In this document: piece after piece, positions 27,001-36,600 of the stretch
How positions within the stretch are numbered: position 1 is the first letter of the stretch
How the letters are laid out: each line of letters starts with the position of its first letter
Origin: Rhopalosiphum padi
Lineage: Eukaryota > Arthropoda > Insecta > Hemiptera > Aphididae
Direction of reading: 5' to 3'
Assembly: GCF_020882245.1 (NCBI RefSeq)
Contig: NW_026869996.1
Coordinates: forward strand, 2,279,592-2,343,591
Length of the DNA stretch: 64,000 bases
The notes under the pieces: model-generated
Database searches by the model: none
What the model saw: only the letters and a program-made list of their open reading frames with translations
Told to the model about the DNA's origin: nothing
Program-made: the position numbers and the translations under genes

Positions 27001-29863
27001 AAAAATGTTAAATTTAATTTATTTGATGGATTTAAATCAATTATTATGGGGTTTTTTGATGAATTAATGGTTTTCTTAATACATTTTAAGGAAATTTCTG
27101 GTTTTTAATCATTTATTATGGGGGGTTGTTAAGGAAAAATGTTAAATTTAATATAATTGATGGATTTAAATCAATTATTATGGGGTTTTTTGATGAATTA
27201 ATGGTTTTTTTAATACATTTTAAGGAAATTTCTGGTTTATAATCATTTATTATGGGGGTTTGTTAAGGAAAAATGTTAAATTTAATGTATTTGATGGTTT
27301 TAAATAGTTTTTTATTGGGGGTTGTTAAGGAAAAACGTTAAATTTAATTTATTTGATGGATATAAATCAATTATTATGGGGTTTTTTGATGAATTAATGG
27401 TATTTTTAATACATTTTTAGCAAATTAATGGTTTTTTAATCATTAATTTTGGGGGTTTTTTAAGGAAAAATGTTAAATATAATGTATTTGATGGTGTTAA
27501 ATCGTTTATTATTGGGGGTTGTTAAGGAAAAATGTTAAATTCAATTTATTTGATGGATTTAAACCGGTTTTTATGGAGTTTTTTGATGAATAAATGGTTT
27601 TTTAATACATGTTAAGGAAATTTCTGGTTTTTAATAATTTATTATGGGGGTTTGTTAAGGAAAAATGTTAAATTTAATTTATTTGATGGATTTAAAGCGG
27701 TTTTTATGGGGTTTTTTGATGAATTAATGGTTATTTTAATACATTTTAAGGAAATTTCTGGTTTATAATCATTTATTATGGGGGTTTGTTAAGGAAAAAT
27801 GTTAAATTTAATGTATTTGATGGTTTTAAATCGGTTATTATTGGGGGTTGTTAAGGAAAAATGTTAAATTCAATTTATTTGATGGATTTAAAGCGGTTTT
27901 TATGGAGTTTTTTGATGAATAAATGGTTTTTTAATACATGTTAAGGAAATTTCTGATTTTTAATAATTTATTATGGGGGTTTGTTAAGGAAAAATGTTAA
28001 ATTTAATTTATTTGATGGATTTAAAGCGGTTTTTATGGGGTTTTTTGATGAATTAATGGTTATTTTAATACATTTTAAGGAAATTTCTGGTTTATAATCA
28101 TTTATTATGGGGGTTTGTTAAGGAAAAATGTTAAATTTAATGTATTTGATGGTTTTAAATAGTTTTTTATTGGGGGTTGTTAAGGAAAAACGTTAAATTT
28201 AATTTATTTGATGGATATAAATCAATTATTATGGGGTTTTTTGATGAATTAATGGTTTTTTTAATACATTTTAAGGAAATTTCTGGTTTTTAATCATTTA
28301 TTATGGGGGTTGTTAAGGAAAAATGTTAAATTTAATTTATTTGATGGATTTAAATCAATTATTATGGGGTTTTTTGATGAATTAATGGTTTTTTAATACA
28401 TTTTAAGGAAATTTCTGGTTTTTAATCGTTTATTAGGGGGGGTTGTTAAGGAAAAATGTTAAATTTAATTTATTTGATGGATTTAAAGCGGTTTTTATGG
28501 AGTTTTTTGATGAATAAATGGTTTTTTAATACATGTTAAGGAAATTTCTGGTTTTTAATAATTTATTATGGGGGTTTGTTGAGAAAAAATGTTAAATTTA
28601 ATTTATTTGATGGATTTAAAGCGGTTTTTATGGGGTTTTTTGATGAATTAATGGTTTTTTAATACATTTTAAGGAAATTTCTGGTTTTTAATCATTTATT
28701 ATGGGGGTTTGTTAAGGAAAAATGTTAAATTTATTGTATTTGATGGTTTTAAATCGGTTATTATTGGGGGTTGTTAAGGAAAAATGTTAAATTTAATTTA
28801 TTTGATGGATATTAATCAATTATTATGAAGTTTTTTGATGAATTAAATGTTTTTTTAATATATTTTAAGGAAATTTCTGGTTTTTAATCATATATTATGG
28901 GGGTTTGTTAAGGAAAAATGTTAAATTTAATGTATTTGATGGTTTTAAATAGTTTTTTATTGGGGGTTGTTAAGGAAAAACGTTAAATTTAATTTATTTG
29001 ATGGATTTAAAGCGGTTTTTATGGGGTTTTTTTGATGAATTAATGGTTTTTTTAATACATTTTAAGGAAATTTCTGGTTTTTAATCATTTATTATGGAGG
29101 GTTGTTAAGGAAAAATGTTAAATTTAATATAATTGATGGATTTAAATCAATTATTATGGGGTTTTTTGATGAATTAATGGTTTTTTTAATACATTTTAAG
29201 GAAATTTCTGGTTTATAATCATTTATTATGGGGGTTTGTTAAGGAAAAATGTTAAATTTAATGTATTTGATGGTTTTAAATAGTTTTTTATTGGGGGTTG
29301 TTAAGGAAAAACGTTAAATTTAATTTATTTGATGGATATAAATCAATTATTATGGGGTTTTTTGATGAATTAATGGTATTTTTAATACATTTTTAGCAAA
29401 TTAATGGTTTTTAATCATTAATTTTGGGGGTTTTTTTAAGGAAAAATGTTAAGTATAATGTATTTGATGGTGTTAAATCGTTTATTATTGGGGGTTGTTA
29501 AGGAAAAATGTTAAATTCAATTTATTTGATGGATTTAAAGCGGTTTTTATGGAGTTTTTTGATGAATAAATGGTTTTTTAATACATGTTAAGGAAATTTC
29601 TGGTTTTTAATAATTTATTATGGGGGTTTGTTAAGGAAAAATGTTAAATTTAATTTATTTGATGGATTTAAAGCGGTTTTTATGGGGTTTTTTGATGAAT
29701 TAATGGTTATTTTAATACATTTTAAGGAAATTTCTGGTTTATAATCATTTATTATGGGGGTTTGTTAAGGAAAAATGTTAAATTTAATGTATTTGATGGT
29801 TTTAAATCGGTTATTATTGGGGGTTGTTAAGGAAAAATGTTAAATTTAATGTATTTGATGGAT
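21079..29863 (+). repeat. Satellite type B block, shrinking higher-order repeat
   Basis: The marker 'ttgataagg' recurs at 21078, 23855 and 26291, giving periods of about 2.78 and 2.44 kb. 'aaaccgg' recurs at 21911, 24682 and 27563. From about 26.3 kb to the insert the order of unit variants becomes irregular. The final unit before insert copy 1 is the short 62-bp type, which ends at the junction near 29863. Confidence 0.65.
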
Positions 29864-31283
29864 AATCTGTAGCTTTCGAAGAAAACTTCCTATAAATTAT
29901 ATCATAGACTGTATTCTTGCACGACGTAGTTGGTCGAAGTTTACAAACGCGACCAAAATTTGACGCCGTGAGTCGACTTCGACGTTCAACATGCCAAATT
30001 TGTGAATTGGCCTGATCTCTTGTTTTTTCTTCAATGGCTAACCGTTCATGTTTGTCCAATCGTAAGGCATTAATGAAATTTTCTTTCGTTTTTTCTAGTT
30101 CTTCTTTTGAAATATTATCTTCCGGTAATGGTTCAGCTAAACCATAATGTTGATCCGGGCCATTATTACACCTTTTTTCCGAATTTCCAGGAAAAAGAAG
30201 TTTTTTAGATTTTGGCTGACATCTTTTCTTTTCACTCGATGCAAGAAATTTTTTCCCTATTTCCCCTAAAAAAAAACATAAATGTGTAAATGATTTAAAA
30301 ATATTAAAATGATTTAAAAATAATGACTTGACATTTTTAAATACATATTTACGTTTTAAAAATTGTACGTTTTATAGGTGCCTATATCATTTTTCTTTAA
30401 ATATTAATATATGTCATATTATTATTTACCTGGACTTATTTCATCGACCATATTTTTATGCATTAACCGGAGAAACTTTCCACCTGAGTTGCATGATATA
30501 ACCGCAGCTTCAACTCGAGCATTATATGAATTTCTTTGGGAATAATTTATTCGTTTACCCGCTAAATATTTATTAATTACACTATTGAATTGTTCACATA
30601 CGTTATTGTCAACATTCATCAGTAAACTATCAACATTTACTACTAAACGAGATATTAATTGGGATATATCGCTCACAAGCCCTGATCTTTCGGCATCTTC
30701 GATCATATTTTTTTCATTTCCTTGCGTACCCTTACAAAAGTATGATTCACATCGATCATGGGCTCCCAAAATGTGTCGAAAACTGTTATTTATATCTTGT
30801 CGTAATCCTTAAATAATATAATAATATTATAATACTATAATTGTGTTAATTTATAATGTTATCAAAAAAAAATAATTATAATAATTAACTTGCCTACTGA
30901 TTTTTGGTAATCTGTTTGGCCTTGTAAACTATTACGATACTCAATTGCCTTAGTTATTGAAAATCTAAAGCATAATATATTTGATTTTAAATGTTTTCTT
31001 AACGAAATCGGATACTTGGTATTTAATGTCATAGCTACTAATTTTGTCCCATAATTTCGCAATAAATGGTTGCGACATTCTATTTTTATGACGGGTAGTC
31101 TAGGTCCATAAGGCATTATTTCAGCTAATCTTTTTGTAACGCTTGAGTCTCCGTCTCCTATGCATTTTTTCATTATATTTATAAGGAATTAACTAAAATT
31201 ATATAGTTGAAAAAATATGCACGATTGTAAAACGTGGAGTAGCTTACCTATTAGTTTATTGTATTTTAGACCATGCATTTCTA
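29864..31283 (-). pseudogene. Mutator-like transposase/YqaJ exonuclease gene fragment, copy 1
   Basis: The minus strand holds four exon pieces that join in frame: 31283-31248 (5' limit uncertain), 31157-30894, 30807-30430 and 30265-29864. Introns are 90 bp (GT-AG), 86 bp (GC-AG, donor AG|GCAAGT) and 164 bp (GT-AG). Visible motifs are GDGDSSV then ECRNH in the second piece, HDRCESYFC in the third, and W-x(7)-RLTASNFG in the fourth. The last is the entry motif of YqaJ-type nucleases; the first two suit Mutator-like transposases. The frame is cut at both ends. The 5' part is replaced by the glycoprotein gene, and the 3' part runs into satellite just after the RLTASNFG region, so the metal-binding nuclease core is absent. 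Isolated frames starting at 30769 and 30059 begin with TTG inside exons and are not real starts. The product cannot be a working nuclease. Family assignment is from recognised motifs, without a search. Confidence 0.7.
30808..30893 (-). other. GC-AG intron of the transposase/YqaJ fragment, copy 1
   Basis: Reading the minus strand, exon bases ...GTAG at 30894 are followed by GCAAGT, a strong match to the rare GC-AG donor type. The acceptor is TTATTTAAG ending at 30808. Splicing here is phase 1 and keeps the frame into the piece that contains HDRCESYFC. The nearby GT at 30889 would instead lead to a stop within eight codons. The intron is 86 bp. The same site is unchanged in copies 2 and 3. Confidence 0.6.
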
Positions 31284-31284
31284 A

Positions 31285-32580
31285 ACTGTATGGACAAACA
31301 ATCATTATAATTGTGAAGAACAAGATTTTGTTGTTCTATTTGACGGTCCAGCATCATTAATTACCTCGATCACTAACGACAACTCGACTTTATATACGTA
31401 TATCGTAGAGACAGACAAAATAGTGTTTGCTCTCAAAAAAATTAAAAAAACATTCGCTTGTGAAATCCCTGTAATTCAAACAGAACATACACAATTACTC
31501 ATTCTTACGGATACCATGTTTTTAAATAATTTTCATATAAAATCAATTTCTCCGCAAAACACTGATTTAATAGCGTATGTAAATACAAAATTTGTATACG
31601 TTGAAAAATTTTTTAAATCAACAATAACAGCATTATATAATGATTTATTACAAAAACAATGTGTGCTTGAACGGCAATTATTACAGCAAAGACTTACCTT
31701 AGCCTCAAACAATCTTCCCGAGTTTGCATATATTATGGGTGGAGGGCCTGGATTCACTGCCGTCAAGCACGCCGAAATAATTTATTTAATAAAATGTAAA
31801 AAAGTTAGTGTCGAGGTAACTAAAAAAGACACGTCGTGTTACAATGAATTAACAGTTTTGTATAATAACAAAACTTATTACATGGCTCCAAAAACGCATA
31901 CTTTACAAAAATATGGAACGCAAATTAATTGCAATTCATTATTCCCACCTGCATTTAATTTAGATGGAAATTGGTATGGATTTTTTCCAAATATTCAAGA
32001 AATAAAAACGCCACAGAAATTAAAACCAAATACGGCATGGACGTGGACATACAAAAGCTTAGATTTTCTCATGAATTCCGGTATTTATACAAAAGATACA
32101 ATGAAAGCTTTCCAACAACATATAATATATCCCCAAGAAGTGGACGCTGTCAAAAATAATATAATTAGACAATCTATGGGTTACGAAACAGTAAGCCAAG
32201 GCCTTCAATTTAAATATTTGATAGACGAGAATTCACTAGGAAAAATGGTTGAAGACAAATTATTTAAATTATGGGGTTGGTTTACTACAATTGGGACTTT
32301 TGTATCGGGGTTAATGGGGATATTGTTTGTCGTAAAAGTTACATTAACACTCGTCGATACGGGTATTAATATTACTTTTTTGTATAAAACTTTTGGGTGG
32401 AGTACGAAGCTTTTAGGTTGTTTTTTTTCTAGCATTACTCATCATTTAATACTTAGGTATAATAAAAATAACTATTCAAAAAATAAAGAGTTTGATGAAG
32501 ACTCGTTAGAAATAAAAACCTTTCAATGTCAAAAAAATAAAATAAATATTTATCCAAATTTACAGCACGAAATGGTATAA
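31285..32580 (+). pseudogene. Endogenous viral glycoprotein-like frame, copy 1
   Basis: An uninterrupted frame of 431 codons runs from just after a TAA at 31282 to the stop at 32578. It has no ATG at its 5' end. The first ATG is at 31516, and the GTG at 31423 is not a eukaryotic start. The protein looks like the C-terminal part of a class I-type membrane glycoprotein: ectodomain cysteines at codons 10, 59, 126, 171, 185 and 216, sequons at codons 33 and 195, a hydrophobic membrane segment at about 330-358, and a tail of about 70 residues with a second hydrophobic stretch. The order of a CYNEL motif, an NNKTYYMAPKT motif, then C and a W-Y-G-F-F motif resembles chuvirus glycoproteins and their insect genomic relatives. 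The signal peptide and N-terminal region are absent, so I treat it as a 5'-truncated endogenous viral element. An errantivirus or BEL/Pao env of viral origin is an alternative, but no gag, pol or LTR is present. Confidence 0.6.
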
Positions 32581-33189
32581 AGTAAAAAAATGAAAAAATA
32601 ATTATTTAAAATTTAAGTGATAAAAATCAGTATCAAATGTATTGATTAATAATTAATTTGTTTAATTTGTTTGTACATTTAATATTTTATTTATATTGTA
32701 ATTATATTTGTAACGTATGTTTATATTTTTTGTATTGATGACGGCAATAAGCTATTATATTATCATTGAATTGTTATACATTAAATTTTGTTTCATTATT
32801 TTACATTTAATTATGACCTTTTTACATAATATATAATATGTATATGTACATTATAACTATAATGACATTTCATTAAAAAAATATATATTATAATATTATA
32901 CGTAAGTTATCCATTATCTGTGAATACTAATATTAATTTAAATTATCAATTATAAAAATTATCTTTAATCTAAATGTTGTATTTAAATCAATTATATTAT
33001 TAAAAATGTATACTATTATCGCAAGTTAAAAACCTAACAAATTGTATTGTCATTTATTAATTAACATACATTTATATGTATTTATATATATAATATATAT
33101 TTATTATTTTATATGTCATATCTAAAGTAATAATGCAATAAATATAAATTAGAACTATGTTGTAAAAGAGATTGTTTAGTTAATTTATT
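32581..33189. other. AT-rich non-coding spacer, copy 1
   Basis: About 600 bp after the glycoprotein stop, very AT-rich, with many short ATATAT and TTAATTAA tracts. I see no coding frame. A poly(A)-signal hexamer AATAAA lies at 33137-33142, more than 500 bp past the stop, so a link to the gene is weak. Confidence 0.6.
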
Positions 33190-33313
33190 TCGTTCCAGAT
33201 TTTTGATATCTTTTTTTTCTATTTTATGTGATTTTTTAAAAATGTTAAAAATTTTGAAAATTTCAAATGCAAATATCTCCGGTTTGAAAAAAGAATTCAA
33301 AAATCTGGAACGA
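33190..33313. repeat. 17-bp inverted repeat with 90-bp loop, copy 1
   Basis: The arm tcgttccagatttttga at 33190-33206 is the perfect reverse complement of 33297-33313. Past two mismatches the pairing extends a few more bases inward. The loop is AT-rich. A minus-strand open frame at 33109-33300 is a by-product of this region and disappears in copy 2 through one T-to-A change. It could be the remnant of a small palindromic element. No function is assigned. Confidence 0.6.
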
Positions 33314-33430
33314 GATCATCTAGAGGAACTTCTCAAGTTTATTTTGGTGTATAAATCATGTTTCTACGACTATTGAGAGCTGAGGAAAATGGGAAATACG
33401 AAAGCATGTTTTTTACGGTCGATTTTTCGC

Positions 33431-33676
33431 TACCAGAACGGCCTCGTTTGTGAACGCGCGACCGTATCATATTTAAATTACGTAAGTGACCGTATTGATA
33501 CGAAACGTTCTAGACGGCGGTTCGTGAAATAATAATGTGCCGCTCCCGAGACTATTGCGCGTAGCCCCTCTTTGGTAAAAGTGGGCGTGGTTACGGGTGA
33601 CCGCCGCCGCGGCGATATGAAATTCAACGCCATCTTTTGAGCGTTGTATACGTTTCACTTTTACCAGAACGGCCTC
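33431..33676. repeat. CpG-rich cassette between 15-bp direct repeats, copy 1
   Basis: taccagaacggcctc occurs at 33431-33445 and again at 33662-33676, where the insert ends. The 216 bp between are rich in G, C and CpG, unlike everything around them. They include a GGGCGTGG box near 33590, a CCGCCGCCGCGG run near 33601 and GCCATCTT near 33630. This could be an old short element with a 15-bp target duplication, a CpG promoter fragment, or the end of a larger transposon. No A-rich tail or convincing polymerase III box is visible. The 61-codon minus-strand frame at 33473-33658 is not credible as a gene. Confidence 0.5.
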
Positions 33677-36600
33677 TTAAATTTAATTTATTTCATAGAT
33701 TTATATCAATTATTATGGGGTTTTTTGATGAATTAATGGTTTTTTTAATAAATTTTAAGGAAATTTCTGGTTTTTAATCATTTATTATGGGGGGTTGTTA
33801 AGGAAAAATGTTAAATTTAATGTATTTGATGGTTTTAAATCGGTTATTATTGGGGGTTGTTAAGGAAAAATGTTAAATTTAATTTATTTGATGGATATTA
33901 ATCAATTATTATGAAGTTTTTTGATGAATTAATGGTTTTTTTAATACATTTTAAGGAAATTTCTGGTGTTTAATCATTTATTTTGGGGGTTTGTTATGGA
34001 AAAATGTTAAATTTAATGTATTTGATGGTTTTAAATCGGTTATTATTGGGGGTTGTTAAGGAAAAATGTTAAATTTAATTTATTTGATGGATTTAAAGCG
34101 GTTTTTATGGGGTTTTTTGATGAATTAATGGTTTTTTAATACATTTTAAGGAAATTTCTGGTTTTTAATCATTTATTATGGGGGGTTGTTAAGGAAAAAT
34201 GTTAAATTTAATTTATTTCATAGATTTAAATCATTTATTATGGGGTTTTTTGATGAATTAATGGTTTTTTTAATACATTTTAAGGAAATTTCTGGTGTTT
34301 AATCATTTATTTTGGGGGTTTGTTATGGAAAAATGTTAAATTTAATGTATTTGATGGTTTTAAATCGGTTATTATTGGGGGTTGTTAAGGAAAAATGTTA
34401 AATTTAATTTATTTGATGGATATAAATCAATTATTATGAAGTTTTTTGATGAATTAAAGGTTTTTTTTAATACATTTTAAGGAAATTTCTGGTTTTTAAT
34501 CATTTATTATGGGGGTTGTTAAGGAAAAATGTTAAATTTAATTTATTTGATGGATTTAAATCAATTATTATGGGGTTTTTTGATGAATTAATGGTTTTTT
34601 AATACATTTTAAGGAAATTTCTGGTTTTTAATAATTTATTATGGGGGTTTGTTAAGGAAAAATGTTAAATTTAATTTATTTGATGGATTTAAATCAATTA
34701 TTATGGGGTTTTTTGATGAATTAATGGTTTTTTTAATAAATTTTAAGGAAATTTCTGGTTTTTAATCATTTATTATGGGGGGTTGTTAAGGAAAAATGTT
34801 AAATTTAATGTATTTGATGGTTTTAAATCGGTTATTATTGGGGGTTGTTAAGGAAAAATGTTAAATTTAATTTATTTGATGGATATTAATCAATTATTAT
34901 GAAGTTTTTTGATGAATTAAAGGTTTTTTTTAATATATTTTAAGGAAATTTCTGGTTTTTAATCATTTATTGTGGGGGTTGTTAAGGAAAAATGTTAAAT
35001 TTAATTTATTTGATGGATTTAAATCAATTATTATGGGGTTTTTTGATGAATTAATGGTTTTTTTTAATAAATTTTAAGGAAATTTCTGGTTTTTAATCAT
35101 TTATTATGGGGGTTGTTAAGGAAAAATGTTAAATTTAATTTATTTGATGGATTTAAATCAATTATTATGGGTTTTTTTGATGAATTAATGGTTTTTTTAA
35201 TAAATTTTAAGGAAATTTCTGGTTTTTAATCATTTATTATGGGGGGTTGTTAAGGAAAAATGTTAAATTTAATTTAATTGATGGATTTAAATCAATTATT
35301 ATGGGTTTTTTTTGATGAATTAATGGTTTTTTTAATACATTTTAAGGAAATTTCTGGTTTTAAATCGTTTATTATTGGGGGTTGTTAAGGAAAAATGTTA
35401 AATTTAATTTATTTGATGGATTTAAATCAATTATTATGGGTTTTTTTTGATGAATTAATGGTTTTTTTAATACATTTTAAGGAAATTTCTGGTTTTAAAT
35501 CGTTTATTATTGGGGGTTGTTAAGGAAAAATGTTAAATTTAATTTATTTGATGGATTTAAATCAATTATAATGGGTTTTTTTTGATGAATTAATGGTTTT
35601 TTTAATACATTTTAAGGAAATTTCTGGTTTTTAATCATTTATGATGGGGGTTTGTTAAGGAAAAATGTTAAATTTAATTTATTTGATGGATTTAAATCAA
35701 TTATTATGGGGTTTTTTGATGAATTAATGGTTTTTTTTAATACATTTTAAGGAAATTTCTGGTTTTAAATCGTTTATTATTGGGGGTTGTTAAGGAAAAA
35801 TGTTAAATTTAATGTATTTGATGGTTTTAAATAGTTTTTTATTGGGGGTTGTTAAGGAAAAACGTTAAATTTAATTTATTTGATGGATATTAATCAATTA
35901 TTATGAAGTTTTTTGATGAATTAAAGGTTTTTTTTAATATATTTTAAGGAAATTTCTGGTTTTTAATCATTTATTATGGAGGTTTGTTAAGGAAAAATGT
36001 TAAATTTAATGTATTTGATGGTTTTAAATAGTTTTTTATTGGGGGTTGTTAAGGAAAAACGTTAAATTTAATTTATTTGATGGATATAAATCAATTATTA
36101 TGGGGTTTTTTGATGAATTAATGGTTTTTTTTAATACATTTTAGGGAAATTTCTGGTTTTTAATCATTTATTATGGGGGTTGTTAAGGAAAAATGTTAAA
36201 TTTAATGTATTTGATGGTTTTAAATCAATTATTATGGGGTTTTTTGATGAATTAATGGTTTTTTAATACATTTTAAGGAAATTTCTGGTTTTTAATAATT
36301 TATTATGGGGGTTTGTTAAGTAAAAATGTTAAATTTAATTTATTTGATGGATTTAAATCAATTATTATGGGGTTTTTTGATGAATTAATGGTTTTTTTAA
36401 TAAATTTTAAAGAAATTTCTGGTTTTTAATCATTTATTATGGGGGGTTGTCAAGGAAAAATGTTAAATTTAATTTAATTGATGGATTTAAATCAATTATT
36501 ATGGGTTTTTTTTGATGAATTAATGGTTTTTTTAATACATTTTAAGGAAATTTCTGGTTTTAAATCGGTTATTATTGGGGGTTGTTAAGGAAAAATGTTA

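Larger units (their letters stand above)
1..29863 (+). repeat. AT-rich satellite array, segment 1
   Basis: The whole stretch is a head-to-tail tandem repeat in one orientation. Two unit lengths recur. The long unit is about 133 bp (for example 1126-1258) and the short unit about 62 bp (for example 29767-29828). Both start with aaggaaaaatgttaaattta. The long unit carries two G-runs, one after 'caattatta' and one after 'atttatta', and reads as two diverged half-units of about 71 and 62 bp; the short unit matches the second half. In unit 1126-1258 I count 24 G and 3 C, so the plus strand is strongly C-poor. Short open frames here come from units whose length happens to be a multiple of three and are not genes. 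The left end of the array is outside the window. Confidence 0.97.
29864..33676. mobile_element. Composite 3.8-kb insert in satellite, copy 1
   Basis: This is a non-satellite segment of 3,813 bp. The left junction follows 'gtatttgatggat' and the right junction follows 'cagaacggcctc'. It contains a minus-strand transposase/YqaJ gene fragment, a plus-strand glycoprotein frame, an AT-rich spacer, an inverted repeat and a CpG-rich cassette. I see no terminal inverted repeats, LTRs, reverse transcriptase or integrase. Compared with copies 2 and 3 it differs at 30363 (T versus A), 33461 (A versus C), 33522 (T versus C) and 33553 (T versus A). 'Mobile element' is used loosely: the extra copies are more easily explained by satellite amplification than by transposition. 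Confidence 0.85.

Noticed and set aside
30585..30812. Plus-strand 75-codon frame over the transposase fragment (also in copies 2 and 3)
   Set aside because: It is antisense to a spliced coding fragment with recognisable motifs and has no independent signal.
31423..31425. GTG as the start of the glycoprotein gene
   Set aside because: The same frame is open for another 46 codons upstream with glycoprotein-like content, and GTG is not a normal eukaryotic start. The 5' end is missing rather than located here.
31533..31766. Minus-strand 77-codon frame, and others at 31971 (+) and 32205 (-), inside the glycoprotein frame
   Set aside because: These are shadows of the 431-codon frame and show no domain or composition of their own.
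33109..33300. Minus-strand 63-codon frame over the inverted repeat
   Set aside because: Copy 2 loses it through a single base change, its composition follows the AT-rich DNA, and it overlaps a palindrome.
33473..33658. Minus-strand 61-codon frame in the CpG-rich cassette
   Set aside because: GC-rich DNA has few stops by chance. Copy 1 and copies 2/3 differ by amino-acid changes, and no motif is recognised.
29864..33676. LTR retrotransposon or Polinton carrying the envelope-like gene
   Set aside because: No LTRs, terminal inverted repeats, reverse transcriptase, integrase, polymerase or capsid coding sequence is present in the 3.8 kb.
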